Translations under genes and position numbers: made by a program
DNA from: Eremomyces bilateralis CBS 781.70
Lineage: Eukaryota > Ascomycota > Dothideomycetes > Eremomycetales > Eremomycetaceae
Direction: 5' to 3'
NCBI RefSeq assembly: GCF_010015585.1
Contig: NW_022985069.1
Location: 1,395,730-1,459,729 of the forward strand
Length of the DNA stretch: 64,000 nucleotides
Part shown: positions 24,573-34,718 of the stretch, in pieces
How positions within the stretch are numbered: the stretch's first letter is position 1
How the letters are laid out: every line of letters begins with the position of its first letter
The notes under the pieces: model-generated
Databases searched by the model: none
What the model was told of the DNA's origin: nothing
The model's input: only the letters and a program-made list of their open reading frames with translations

Positions 24573-25269
24573 CTTGAATCAAAATATAAAGAACTAGGAC
24601 TGTATAGTACAAGCGTTTCTCACAACAGGAAGGTTCACAAGACACAGCACTCTCAAATGGTTGCAGAAGGATAGCCAAAGATGTAAGATAGTCAGTAGAA
24701 TTGGTCCCAATATTGAATGCGCCAGCAAATAGTTAAAGATATTTGAGTTATCCAAAGCTTGAAGATTGAGAAATGGGAATGGAAACCCCGCGTAAGCTAC
24801 AGCCAGATTCGGGGCCAATACACGTTCCCGTCGGCTTGGAGCCGGAGTGTGGAGATGTGCAAAACCGAGAGAGAGCCGAGGACTAAGGAGCATATTAATG
24901 GAGTCAGCCAAAGACCCCACCGGCCACCAGTCATCACGAGCGTAGCGGGTTGCTTCAGTGGTCGAGTCAATACATATCCTCCTTTGCCCTCTGATTGGCT
25001 AGTCAGGGGTTTGTGAACTTAAACTACGTGACTTCCTCTCTACTACTCTTCCTGATCTACAACCCTCCTTGGTCTTGTTCGATAACTATTTTAGCTAAAT
25101 TGATATTACTTTCATTTGAAGGCAATTGAACTTGTTGTTGTCGAGGCATCGCGAAAAAAACGGTGATAATCGTTATTTCGGTGGTGAAGTGGCTAACTCG
25201 GTGGTTTGGCTAGCTCGGTGGTAGATTTCCTACGTTATTAACTACTGATCACTTTATTATTACTCCCCA
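24573..25269. other. interval upstream of the isomerase gene, entering the Helitron remnant
   Basis: About 700 bp with the promoter of the enoyl-CoA isomerase gene. Near 25180-25225 the motif CTCGGTGGT with GGCTA spacers occurs three times. The left boundary of the Helitron remnant probably lies in 25000-25270 but cannot be fixed by eye. Confidence 0.35.
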
Positions 25270-27230
25270 CATGGGCCTCGCAGAGAGGCCCAAGGGGCGT
25301 ATGAATCTCTCTCTCTCACTCTATTATTACACCCCCGGCATTTCATCTTCGGGAGACCCCGGTGGTAGCGTATGGTCAGCCCAGGAGGTTTCCCACATTC
25401 TTCTTGATTTCTCCCTCCCAAGTCTCTTCACGCGTGGTGATTTCCGTCGATTGTGGCCCGGAGGTGGGGAGAAGGGAACGAGCCGGTGTTGAATTACTTC
25501 CCCCGATATTCATCGCTCGGCGATGCCCGCGAAGACTGGTGCCGCGTTAAACTGATGCTACACCTCCCCTTCCGCCGTATAGGTGACCTCCTCCGACCCG
25601 AGCTTGATGGTCCCTTTTTTGCGTCGTATTCTGAGGCGTATTCCTCGTCTTGCGCGATTGGTCAGCATGACCATCCGGTCGATCATTACGACCCTATTGT
25701 TCTTGCGGATGAGGATCAGTAGGGGAGCTGGGATGAGCTCGCCGGTCAGCTACCTAGTCGCGATAGAACCATTCTAGAGGACCCAGATGCCCTCGGTCAA
25801 CGATCTCTTGACCGTGAATACGATTGGGCGTTTTACGTCGGGAAGCACGAGATTACGAAGGAGTAGTGGGCCACTGCGAATGCCCAGTCTCCCCATACTG
25901 ATGAAGCTGCTCCCTTCGCACCTGGTACCGTTGAAAAGCTGAGTGCTAAACTACGTATAGCATACGATATCCTGACTACCTACTTCGCACGTATCGTCGC
26001 GACAGATACTCCTAGGTCTCAGCTCCTAATTAACGTTGATGGCAAGGCGGGTACAGGGAAGTTTTTTGTTATTCAGCTGATCTCGCATCTCCAGGAGGCG
26101 GCATCACGGCATGGATTATAGAACCCCGTTCTTCGTGCCACATCTACGGGCGTCGCAGCTTATTGCCTCTCCGCGTCGACACTACATACTCTTTTCGTCT
26201 TCCTATTCAGGATGTCAAGTCCCTCGACCCCCTCCGGCCGGCTGCTCTTCAAGCCCCTCAGGCCACTTTCTGGGGTATACGATATCGGATCATCGACCAA
26301 AAGTCTATGATCGGCCTTCGCCGGCTCTTATATATTGACCGTCGTTGCTGTGAGATCTTTCCTAGCGTAGACAAGTATTTCGGTGGTCTCTGTATTCTCC
26401 TCTGTGGCGACTTCTTCCAGCGTCCTCCGGTCTTGGCAACTGCTCTTTATAACTAGAAGAGGCATCTAAAGCTGGATGAACGGTATGGGGGTAATATCTA
26501 CCACCAATTCGAGCAAACGATCAAGCTTGATGAAGGTGTTCGGCAGCAGGGCAATGACGTTAAGTCGATTCATTTCCGCCAGGCTCTCGATTACCTGCGG
26601 ATAGACTCCGCAACTTGTGACGACTGGACACTGCTTAGTACACGAGTACGGGCCATGCTTCCGTCTGAGGAGGTAGAATCGTTCCGGGACGCTCTCCGTA
26701 TCTCCAGTAAGAAAGCGCCTATCGCCGTGTTTAACAGCCGTCGTTTACGCGATCTCCGTTCTCCTGTCATGATGTGTCGAGCAATTCACGAAGGAGGGGC
26801 GAAGACAGAAAAAGTTCTGACTAATGAGGCAGGAAACCTCCATCCTAAGATCCCGATGGTGTTGGGAACCCGTATTATGTTGACAGAATCTTTAGACCGA
26901 ACGAGGCCTGGTGAACGGTGCGATGGGAATAGTGCGTGATATTAGCTGGCAGGCGGGTGCTGATACCCCGAGGGATCCTCCTGTATTCCTCGTTCAATTC
27001 TATCGGTCTGATGGACCGACGTTGGACGTAGGCGGCTTGGCTTTGGTCCCAATCCTCCCATCATGCCGCGAGTTCTATATCGGGAACACTTCCTGCTCAC
27101 GGTCACAGTTCCCGTTAACCATTGTCTATGCCATCAACGCATAAGTCGCAGGGAATGACTCTAGCACAGGCTGTGTTGGACATTTTGGAGCGGGAGTTCA
27201 TAGCTGGGTGGCGTGGATGCGGATGATTCC
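25270..27230 (+). pseudogene. decayed Helitron-type (PIF1-like) helicase
   Basis: Scattered over three frames are blocks typical of the Pif1 half of fungal Helitron RepHel proteins: WSAQEVSHILL, then NYFPRYSSLGDAREDWCRVK, Walker A NVDGKAGTGK (here ending FF), NPVLRATSTGVAAYCL after it, a degraded Walker B region GLCILLCGDFFQRPPV, RQQGNDVKSIHFRQALD, and the C-terminal MNGAMGIVRDISW and HKSQGMTLAQAV. In-frame stops are at about 25720, 25864, 26119 and 26454, with frame changes near 26895 and 27137. The HUH/Rep nuclease half is not present, so this is a truncated, dead copy or a stand-alone helicase remnant. I could not place the 5' TC or 3' CTRR termini. Confidence 0.82.
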
Positions 27231-27602
27231 GGAAGGCGGAGAATGAGTGCTGTAAGCAAGGTAGTTATGTGGCGCGAGATTAGGATCAAAACATCACTGT
27301 ACGATCAGATGATCAGATGAGAAAAGGGGATCATTTGATTTACAGATTAGGAAGTGTGCACTGGTTGCAAAGATGTTATTTTGAGCGATTCAGCTATTTT
27401 CCTGTTTCAAAAATAAAAAGGGCCCATGGCTGTCAAAGTCATCATGACAAGGCCCAGCAGTGCATTAACTGACATACATCAGATAATGTCGTTATTACTG
27501 GGACAAATGCAACATTCCGATCAGTCGGAAACTTTGAATGAGCGATATCAAAGAGTCGATTAGGATTTAGGGATAACTACTGGATGGGCTATCAAAGGTC
27601 TA

Positions 27603-27627
27603 GTCACGTGATTATATATCACGTGAC
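27603..27627. promoter_or_regulatory. 25-bp palindrome carrying two TCACGTGA E-box octamers
   Basis: Two identical octamers TCACGTGA occur at 27604-27611 and 27619-27626, inside a larger perfect inverted repeat (10-bp arms, 5-bp TATAT centre). The core CACGTG is the bHLH E-box; in yeasts the Cbf1 factor binds TCACGTG. The element lies 94 bp upstream of the mitoribosomal protein start at 27721, where a promoter site would be expected. Function is inferred. Confidence 0.6.
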
Positions 27628-27720
27628 AAGAGCACCCCTGTCCAAAATTTCCACCTCATCTGTAACTGTGTATCCAAAAGGACTGAATTAGACAAGATGA
27701 CCAGATAATCCCACACCACG

Positions 27721-28904
27721 ATGTTAATACAAAGAATATCACGGCAGAAATGCCTACGGCAAGCTGCCGCCCAGTTTAAAGTACGTGCCGACTGCTTACG
27801 CGAACTCCACCACGCAGATACTAAGACAGCATTAAGAAAATCACCTGGACAAGTCCAACCCAAGCTCGACAACTTCACCATGTCCCGGTTCTAGACCATG
27901 AAGCAGCCCTTCGCGAAAATGGAATACCGGGACTTCTATCACCAGGAGCGTTTGATATGGCGTGGACAGAATATCAAGGGTCAATGATTGAGAAGCTGTC
28001 TGCAATCACGGCTGGTACGTTTCCTTCAACCCAGATATACACCACCACGGCATTTGCTGATGATCATCAATAGGTACAACTCGAGAGCATATGTCGGTGC
28101 ACGATATCACCCTCGAAACCGCCCGTGACCCTCTGATGGCCAACACCTTCAACTACGCCTCCATGGCCTGGAACAACCACTTTTTCTTCAACGGCATGGT
28201 ATGTCCTCCCCCCCAACCCAATCGCATCTAACTTACCCGTCCAGTTCACTGACCCGAACCCGGACGCCAATCGCCCCCTTCCCAACAGCACCCTCCACGC
28301 ACTCCTCACCCGCCGCTTCTCCAGCCTCGACACCCTGCGCGCCGAGTTCCTCTCCACCGCCCGCGCCACCTTCGGCCCAGCCTTCGTCTGGCTTGTTTAC
28401 CACCCCATCACCCGCAAGCAGAACACCCAGTTCTCCATCCTGACCACCTACCTTGCCGGCAGCCCGCACAGCGGCGCGCATTGGCGCGTGCAGAGCGAGG
28501 ACATGAACACGCAGAACGTCGGGAGTGCGCGCGCGCAGGGGCTGGGTGAGTTCAGCGCGGCAGCGATGGCGGCAAGACAGCAGATGGGGTCGACCGGGGC
28601 CCCGGGGATTGCGGGGTCGAGCGCGAATGCTGGGTGGTGGAGCCAGAGCGAGGCGCGGGGAAGGAAGGTGGCGTTGGGAGGGATCGACTCGACGCCGTTG
28701 TTGTGCGTGAACACATGGGAGCATGTGTGGATGTGGGATTGGGGGGTGAGGAATAAGGGAAAGTTCTTGGAGGCGTGGTGGGATCGGATTGATTGGGAGA
28801 AGGTGTCGCAGAGGATGTCGTTGCCGGAGCCGAGCCGGGTGGGGGAAACGCAGGCGGGAATGGATCGGGTATTTGATAGTGAGTTCGGTAAGCGGGCTGC
28901 ATAG
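27721..28904 (+). CDS. mitochondrial small-subunit ribosomal protein of the Fe/Mn-SOD fold (mS42/mS43 type)
   Basis: Predicted 340 aa from four exons (27721-27780, 27837-28014, 28074-28198, 28245-28904). The basic N-terminus (MLIQRISRQKCLRQAAAQ) looks like a mitochondrial presequence. The body is the Fe/Mn superoxide dismutase fold: GLLSPGAFDMAWTEYQGSM (first helix), MAWNNHFFFNGM, and near the end VNTWEHVWMWDWG. Of the four SOD metal ligands, the His of WNNH (115) and WEH (281) remain, but the first His is replaced in TEYQ and the Asp of the DxWEH motif is Asn277. This matches the ribosomal members (Rsm26, Mrp1), which kept the fold but not the enzyme. A Gly/Ala/Ser-rich insert lies at about 205-262. 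I cannot decide between mS42 and mS43 by eye. Confidence 0.88.
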
Positions 28905-29546
28905 ATTCGGGAATTTGGGCAGGTGTGCATATGCAATTGATGGATGTAGTAACCACTTGTACAAATAGAAGCTATTCATTCTCGTTCATGGTTAGCGTGT
29001 ATCTACTGGTATGTGACTCTTTCTGTTTTAGCAGGTATCATTCCGACGACCACACTTATCCAATCATCTAGTATTTTCGAACCTCCTCTAATTACCAATG
29101 CCTCACAATTACCATGCTTAAAATCTAAAAGGTTGGATATCAAGATTCCGTAAATAGCTAGCCCCAAGCAGCAATGGACCCTGGGCCTGGCACACGCCAC
29201 TAACGCGCCCCTTGTCCGCGAACGCCAATCCCCAACCTCTCCACTAACCTCCCATTCGCAGTGGAGAGAGAACTACTGCACCTCTCAGCTCCGGACGGCT
29301 TCAACTTTCTGCAAACCTTCCGGAAGTCCAGACATTACATTGATATCACTTCTCTCGCATCAATTGCTTATTTTGTACGCAAAAGGAGGACCGGGACTCG
29401 ATATTTCCACACCACGACTCGGAGATTTTGGACCATTGGACCCTCGAACCCTCGAACCCTCGTCGGGCCAGACAGCTTTAGTGAACCGTACTGGTAACGG
29501 TTGCCAATACATTATCTAGCGACCAGCAATTCGATACACCTATATC
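28905..29546. other. gene-free interval
   Basis: About 640 bp between two same-strand genes. A short run GAACCCTC repeats three times near 29440-29463. No gene recognised. Confidence 0.4.
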
Positions 29547-30083
29547 ATGCCTTGGTTCTCCTCTTCTCGCTCCTCCCACTCCTCCTCGCACTACCCCTCC
29601 CACTCCCACTCCTCGTCCCGCCCCGCCTACGTCCGCTCCAGCGCCGGCTCCTCCTACTCCCGGTCCTCTACCTCCCACTACAAGCGCCGCCCGCGCGACG
29701 GCTATATCGCACGCCTGCTGCACAAGCTGAAGCGCCTGTTCCGCGAGCTGTGGTACTACGCGCGGAAGCACCCGATGAAGGTGTTTTTCTTGGTGATCAT
29801 GGTAAGTTTCGTCGAGACTTTTGGAAGATGATGAGGGGGTGCTAATGGAGGTGGGTAGCCGTTGATTTCTGGGGGTGCGCTCGCCGGGATTGCGAAGCAG
29901 TTCGGGGTGAGGTTGCCGGCGTTGTTGTCGGGGGCCGGAGCGGCGAAGGCGGCGGGTGGGGGGTATTATGGGAGTGCGGGATATGGGTCGGGGTTGGCGA
30001 GTAGCTTGGGGGGTGGGTTGGGTGGTAGTTTGGGGGGTGGTGGGGTTGGGGGCTTGCTGAAATTGGCGAAGGCGTTTATGTGA
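29547..30083 (+). CDS. small Ser/His-rich protein with one membrane segment and Gly-rich tail
   Basis: Two exons (29547-29801 and 29859-30083) with a 57-bp GT...AG intron give 159 aa. Residues 1-45 are almost only Ser, His, Tyr, Pro and Arg (SSSRSSHSSSHYPSHSHSS). A basic helix follows (about 50-75: ARLLHKLKRLFRELWYYARK), then one hydrophobic segment MKVFFLVIM...PLISGGALAGI that crosses the splice junction, and a Gly-rich tail (GGGYYGSAGYGSGLASSLGG) ending LLKLAKAF. Similar short fungal proteins are unnamed. The codon-frame change at the exact intron and the preserved composition on both sides support a real gene. Function is unknown; the layout suggests a membrane-anchored or membrane-shaping protein. 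Confidence 0.7.
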
Positions 30084-30549
30084 GAGGGAGATGGGAGGAA
30101 GAAGAGGCAGAGATTAGAGAAGAAAGGCGTGGCGAGCAATGGAAAAGGAGGAGAGTTTTAGATAGGGCGGATTTCGATTCTCATGACACGATACCATCCA
30201 GACGGCTGGACAGTCGAGGGTGGCTTATTGACGACTTAAAAGGACGTACACGACTTGTACACGACTTGCTTTGCTAGATTCAACAATGACAATATGCTAT
30301 GACAAGATCTGTATCAAAGGGTGCGACTTAATCTTCTGTGGTGCAGATAATAGGCAATGAGGGCTTAACAATTGGGACGTCATGCTATGACTTTCGAAAG
30401 ACTCGGGTTGTTGGACAGCTAGCATGACGCTGAAGAATTCTACCTGATATAATACAATTACCTTCTACCCAAGTCTGCGGCCTATCCTTTTGTACACCAA
30501 GGTAATAATACCCGACTCAACCCACCAAGTGAGAGCAAGCATGATGCGA
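30084..30549. other. gene-free interval, convergent 3' ends
   Basis: About 470 bp between the 3' ends of the Ser-rich protein gene (plus) and ERJ5 (minus). Nothing recognised beyond likely 3'UTR sequence. Confidence 0.4.
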
Positions 30550-31890
30550 TCACCTATGCCGAACCTTTGACTTCCGTTTTGTGGCTTCGGCATTCTGATT
30601 CGGTGCAGTCGCCTTGCTCAGCAACTCGTTCTCATCTGCCTCATCGCTCTTTATTAGCGGCTCGTCCTGGTCTTGGTATCCGGCTGGGTTGATGAGGCGT
30701 CCGATCGAGGCATTGTACGCCCAGATGGGTAATCGGAACACAATGGTCTTGAATATCGTGGGTTTCTCGATCTCGTCGACCTGCGAGCAGTCAGCTTCCG
30801 TCACTCCAACTTTCAGTCCAGGACACCTACATCAATCAAGAATTCCATCACCTCTCCCTCCTCCGTCTCCTCCTCGATGAATACATTTCCCACCGAATCC
30901 ACCAGCAAACTCTTCCCATTCGGCGCCGTCACCCGCTTTTTATTCCCGACAGGCCCCGAGATGATCTTCTCCGCCTCGACGGGCGCGCTGATATCCTCCT
31001 TGATACTCTTCCCACCCTTCCCATTCTTCCCCGACCGCTTCGCTTCCTTGTCCTGCATTCTCTTCTGCCTCCGGTTTAATGCACTGCCGCTGCCTTCGCT
31101 ATCCCCACCGCCACTCGCCTGCGCCGCGCTCGACTCGCCGCCCGCTCCGGTCCCCAAACCCGTCGGAATCCCCGGGACCCCCAACGGATCTCCCCACGCC
31201 ATCTGCCGCGCATGCCTCGTATACCTCTCCACGAAGTCCCTCTGCCGTTTATAGCTCAAATACATCGCTCCGTAATGGATCGCCCCCCCCCCAAACAGGA
31301 ACAACCCCAGCAACACCGTCCCCGTCCCCGGCCGCACCCGCTCGTAATAGTACCCCGTCCCCCGCCACGCTGGGAACCCGTTCTTCAGAAAATAATCGTA
31401 CCGCGCCCGGTCCGGCCCGCGAAGCACCGTCATCACCACGCTTAGCCGCGCGAACCGCGCCGACGCCTCCTTCTCGAACGTCGCGATCTCCCGCGCCGTC
31501 GGCTGCTTGCGCACGTGCACCGTCGGCTTCGCCTTCGGGTCTTTGTCTTTCTTGGGCTTCGCGTACGATGCGATGAACGCCTGCTTCGCCTTGTCCGGGT
31601 GCAGCTGCCGGGATTTCTTCTTGTATCCGCGGTCGAGGGCTTCCCGCGACGCGCTGGGCGGGACGCCCAGCCATTCGTACCAGTTTTGGCCGTGCTCGGC
31701 GGCGGCGACTTCGTCGTGGAGACGGAAGATTTCGTGGTCTGGGGGTGGTGCGTTAGCGGTGGGATATAGAGGAATATGACTGCAAGGAAGAATGATGCGC
31801 TGCAATTGAGATTCACGAACCTTCTTTCGTCCAGGCCAAGGTCACCGTGGCGAGAACGGCGATCAGCAACAGCGTCAATACCGCCCTCAT
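30550..31890 (-). CDS. ERJ5: ER membrane J-protein (Erj5-like DnaJ)
   Basis: Predicted 402 aa from three exons (31890-31821, 31738-30831, 30780-30550). Residues 1-19 are a signal peptide (MRAVLTLLLIAVLATVTLA). The J domain (about 40-125) has NWYEWLGVPPSASREALDRG and the HPD motif in QLHPDKAK, with a Lys-rich insert. A hydrophobic segment follows (TGTVLLGLFLFGGGAIHYGA), then a charged region with many Lys/Glu and a C-terminal block DEIEKPTIFKTIVFRLPIW. This order (signal, luminal J domain, membrane segment, cytosolic tail) matches yeast Erj5, a co-chaperone of Kar2/BiP in the ER. Introns sit after residue 23 and inside the VDEIEKPT region. Secure as an ER J-protein. Confidence 0.92.
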
Positions 31891-32657
31891 GATGGCGACA
31901 CGAAACTCGTCAACTTCGTCAGGCTCACTTTAACATAAACGGACGATGGTGAGGTGTCAGCTTGGAATATCACACTCCCACACACCAGGAATGGAATTGG
32001 GACTCGGGAATTTTCGAGGTCGTGTCTAGTGGATGCCGCACACTACGCAGTACGTGGCCCAATCCGAAGAATTTCCAGTGCAGTAATAATCTGCAACAAT
32101 TAAGGTGATTTCAGCCAGGAACAAATGGGGTTGGAGAGGACAGGGAAGCTCCAGGGAAGCCAATGCCACTAAGACTTGTCCAATGTCAATTGATAGGCGC
32201 GAGGTTTGGTCCAGAAGGAGATATAGGTGCCTTATTGCCGTGCAGCCTGAAATCTAGAGCCCGAAAGAATGCCAGGGGGAATTTACTAGGAGGTCCAGAA
32301 ATTCTCCATATGCATGTCTGTCCAAGTGTCCAACACGGCTGATGCGATTCGTGTGTAGTAATACTCTGCTTCTTCCTCTCGCTCACCGATATTACAGTAT
32401 TCCCATCTTCCACGTTCAACGCCTCGCTTCACTTTCTGAGCTTCTGCTCCTTCACTTCCTTTCACTCCATCAAGGCTCACTTTTGGGTCAGTCGCTCATT
32501 CGACTCTCGTTTATCTCTCGCCCGTGCCTCGACTTCGCGCCCGTCACGTTTTCAGACCAAGCTTTGTCTGAAATACATTTCTCGACACGAATCCTCAACA
32601 CGCCCATAAACTTCTTAAAACGCTTCCCCTCGTGACTCGGAATCCATCCCCCCAGCC
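31891..32657. promoter_or_regulatory. shared intergenic region of divergent ERJ5 and PRA1 genes
   Basis: ERJ5 (minus, start 31890) and PRA1 (plus, start 32658) diverge across 767 bp. Pyrimidine-rich tracts at 32365-32520 on the plus strand are typical of fungal promoters and 5'UTRs. No specific factor site assigned. Confidence 0.45.
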
Positions 32658-33188
32658 ATGGCTCGCATCTCCATCCCCCTCGACGCCCTGACGTCCCGCT
32701 TCAACCTCTCTCAACGCTTCGAAGGCGTCCGCTCCCAGTCGATAGCCTCACGATTCGCCAACCTGAAGCCGATCTCCGAATTCTTCGATTTCAAGCGCCT
32801 GTCGAAGCCTGAGAACTTCGGGGAGGCCCAGAGCCGCGTCAACTACAACCTGGGATACTTCTCCAGCAACTATGCCCTCATCTTCGTCATGCTGGCCATC
32901 TACGCCCTCCTCAGCAACCCGGCCCTGTTGTTTGTCATCTTCCTAGTGGTCGGAGGCATGTGGGGGATTGGCAAGTTGGGTGGTGCCGATTTGGATTTGG
33001 GATTCGTGCGAGCGACGACTTCACAACTATACACCACGCTCCTAGTCATCGGCATCCCGCTGACCATCTACGCATCCCCTCACCTCACCATCCTCTGGTT
33101 GATCGGGGCAAGCGGCGCTACCATCCTGGGGCACGCCGCATTTATGGACAAGCCGATCGAGCAAGCTTTTTCCGAGGAGGCGGTCTAG
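32658..33188 (+). CDS. YIP3: PRA1 / Yip3 family prenylated-Rab acceptor
   Basis: Intronless, 176 aa, the usual size of the family. It has the N-terminal amphipathic part (ARISIPLDALTSRFNLSQRF), the linker FFDFKRLSKPENFGEAQSRV, and the PRA1 signature RVNYNLGYFSSNYALIFVM leading into the first hydrophobic hairpin. A second hairpin follows (QLYTTLLVIGIPLTIYAS, then HLTILWLIGASGATILGHA). PRA1 proteins sit in ER/Golgi membranes and bind prenylated Rab GTPases, affecting vesicle traffic. The acidic C-terminus (EEAV) may serve ER exit. A disordered-protein gene begins only 26 bp after this stop on the same strand. Confidence 0.95.
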   Translation: MARISIPLDALTSRFNLSQRFEGVRSQSIASRFANLKPISEFFDFKRLSKPENFGEAQSRVNYNLGYFSSNYALIFVMLAIYALLSNPALLFVIFLVVGGMWGIGKLGGADLDLGFVRATTSQLYTTLLVIGIPLTIYASPHLTILWLIGASGATILGHAAFMDKPIEQAFSEEAV

Positions 33189-33214
33189 GTGGTCGGCCGC
33201 GAACTCCACATTCG

Positions 33215-34537
33215 ATGCCCCCTTGGGGAAGACCACCGGGGCGACGGCGGCCAGAGCTCGATATGTACCCGACCAATGCCTGGCCGCCTGCTGCCTTCTC
33301 CCGGTTCCAGGAGCTGGGCAGTGACGACGAACAGGGTGTGGTGTTGAACCCCAAACGCAAGAGCAAGTTTGTTTCGGATGAGTTATTTTTCAATGATTTT
33401 GGGTCGCGGTTCCCGGTGGATATTAGAAGTCAGGATGAGGATCTGGCGTACGGTGATTATCATGGTTATTCGTTGGAGCCGGAGGAGTACGATGATTTGG
33501 TGGGCGGAATTAGAGCGGACGATGAGGTGATGGTTCATCGCATCATGGAAAAGAGTTCGAGGGCCAAAGCAAAAGGGAGGGCCAATATCAGTCTGTCGAC
33601 CGAGGAAATCGATGCTCTCGAGCGCTGGAATCGGCCACGACGAAGAAAATCCTCGTCTCCTGAGCTACCATCCAACAGCAAGCGGAGCCTCAATGGAAGC
33701 CCCGGCAATAGCGTTCGTTCACGGAAGAAATCTCAAAAATCCACTTCCTCGCAACAGAGCTCCAAGTCCAAACGATCCAAATCTAGCCGCCACGAAGACG
33801 ACAATCTCATCGACCCTCCGTACCCCTCCTCCGCCCGGCCACCCTCTTACCACATCCCCGTCGCTGGCGTCCAACCACCCATAAGTTACTACAACCCTAG
33901 CTCCTCCAACCGCCGCTCCGCATCGTCTCCCACCCGACCTCGCTCCCGCTCCGACTCCCGGTCCATCTCCTCCACCCCCTCCCGCTCACGCGACACTCCA
34001 CCTTCCAACACCCGCTACCCTCCCCCCTCGGACTACCTCCGCCCCTCCTCCTCCCACTCCCCGATCCCCGACCACCCTGACGACCACTACGGTCGTTCCC
34101 GCGCCTCCTCCGCCGTCATGCCTGGCTACCCGCACGGCGTCCCTCTTGACCCCTTCGCCTACCAGATCGCCTCGTCGCCTGCAGCGCCACCGGGCGGTCC
34201 GCCCCCTGGCTACCCTCCCGGCCGGCGCATCGCGTCCGGGCCGCCCGACGTCGCGTACTCGAATGTGATGCGCCGCGTCCCGGTCCCGAACGCGACTGCG
34301 GCCGCGGCGAGGGGGCCGGTGAGCGCGTCGGATTCGGCGGGAGGGAGTCGGGCGGGGTGGAGGGAGAGGAGGAGCGAGTTGGGAAGGGAGATGGGGGAGG
34401 AGAGTGAGGAGACGAGTAGTGAGGACGACGATGAGGATCAGGGGGTGCAGGTGGATGTGCAGCGGATGAATGGTAGTGGGAGTTATGAGGCGCGGACAAC
34501 AAAGGGGAACAATGGATGGCAGCGGAGAAGACGTTGA
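33215..34537 (+). CDS. disordered Ser/Pro/Arg-rich protein gene directly behind PRA1
   Basis: An intronless 440-aa frame starting MPPWGRPPGRRRPELDMYPT. The first 110 residues have some order and many acidic positions (RFQELGSDDEQGVVLNPKRK, LEPEEYDDLVGGIRADDEV). Then come ISLSTEEIDALERWNRPRRR, a Ser/Lys/Arg stretch (KKSQKSTSSQQSSKSKRSKS), a Pro/Ser/Arg region and an acidic tail (EESEETSSEDDDEDQG). I do not recognise a domain. The frame is also open upstream, through the PRA1 gene in another frame, from 32960; the ATG at 33215 is the first after the PRA1 stop, and one at 33263 (MYPTNAW) is an alternative. Its promoter would have to lie within PRA1, or both are on one mRNA. Codon bias for C/G third positions supports coding. 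Confidence 0.72.
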   Translation: MPPWGRPPGRRRPELDMYPTNAWPPAAFSRFQELGSDDEQGVVLNPKRKSKFVSDELFFNDFGSRFPVDIRSQDEDLAYGDYHGYSLEPEEYDDLVGGIRADDEVMVHRIMEKSSRAKAKGRANISLSTEEIDALERWNRPRRRKSSSPELPSNSKRSLNGSPGNSVRSRKKSQKSTSSQQSSKSKRSKSSRHEDDNLIDPPYPSSARPPSYHIPVAGVQPPISYYNPSSSNRRSASSPTRPRSRSDSRSISSTPSRSRDTPPSNTRYPPPSDYLRPSSSHSPIPDHPDDHYGRSRASSAVMPGYPHGVPLDPFAYQIASSPAAPPGGPPPGYPPGRRIASGPPDVAYSNVMRRVPVPNATAAAARGPVSASDSAGGSRAGWRERRSELGREMGEESEETSSEDDDEDQGVQVDVQRMNGSGSYEARTTKGNNGWQRRRR

Positions 34538-34718
34538 TTTGGAGGTCTGATTGTCGATTCTTTTGGGTTTGACGGAAGCCTTTTTTGGTTTCTGCGCTGG
34601 ATACGGCATGCCATTTTGGGACATCTGGGCAAAAAAGTAATACAAGCCTTTCCATTCGTACATCATCTAACCGTGTTATATGCGTGAATCGCTTCAGTTG
34701 CCCTACCAATTCAACCCA

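Noticed and set aside
28233-28979. 248-codon open frame on the minus strand opposite the mS42/mS43 gene
   Set aside because: Shadow of a GC-rich exon; the SOD-fold motifs are on the plus strand.
32960-33214. N-terminal extension of the disordered-protein frame into the PRA1 gene
   Set aside because: This part is the +1 shadow of PRA1; its composition matches no protein and the first ATG after the PRA1 stop is a better start.
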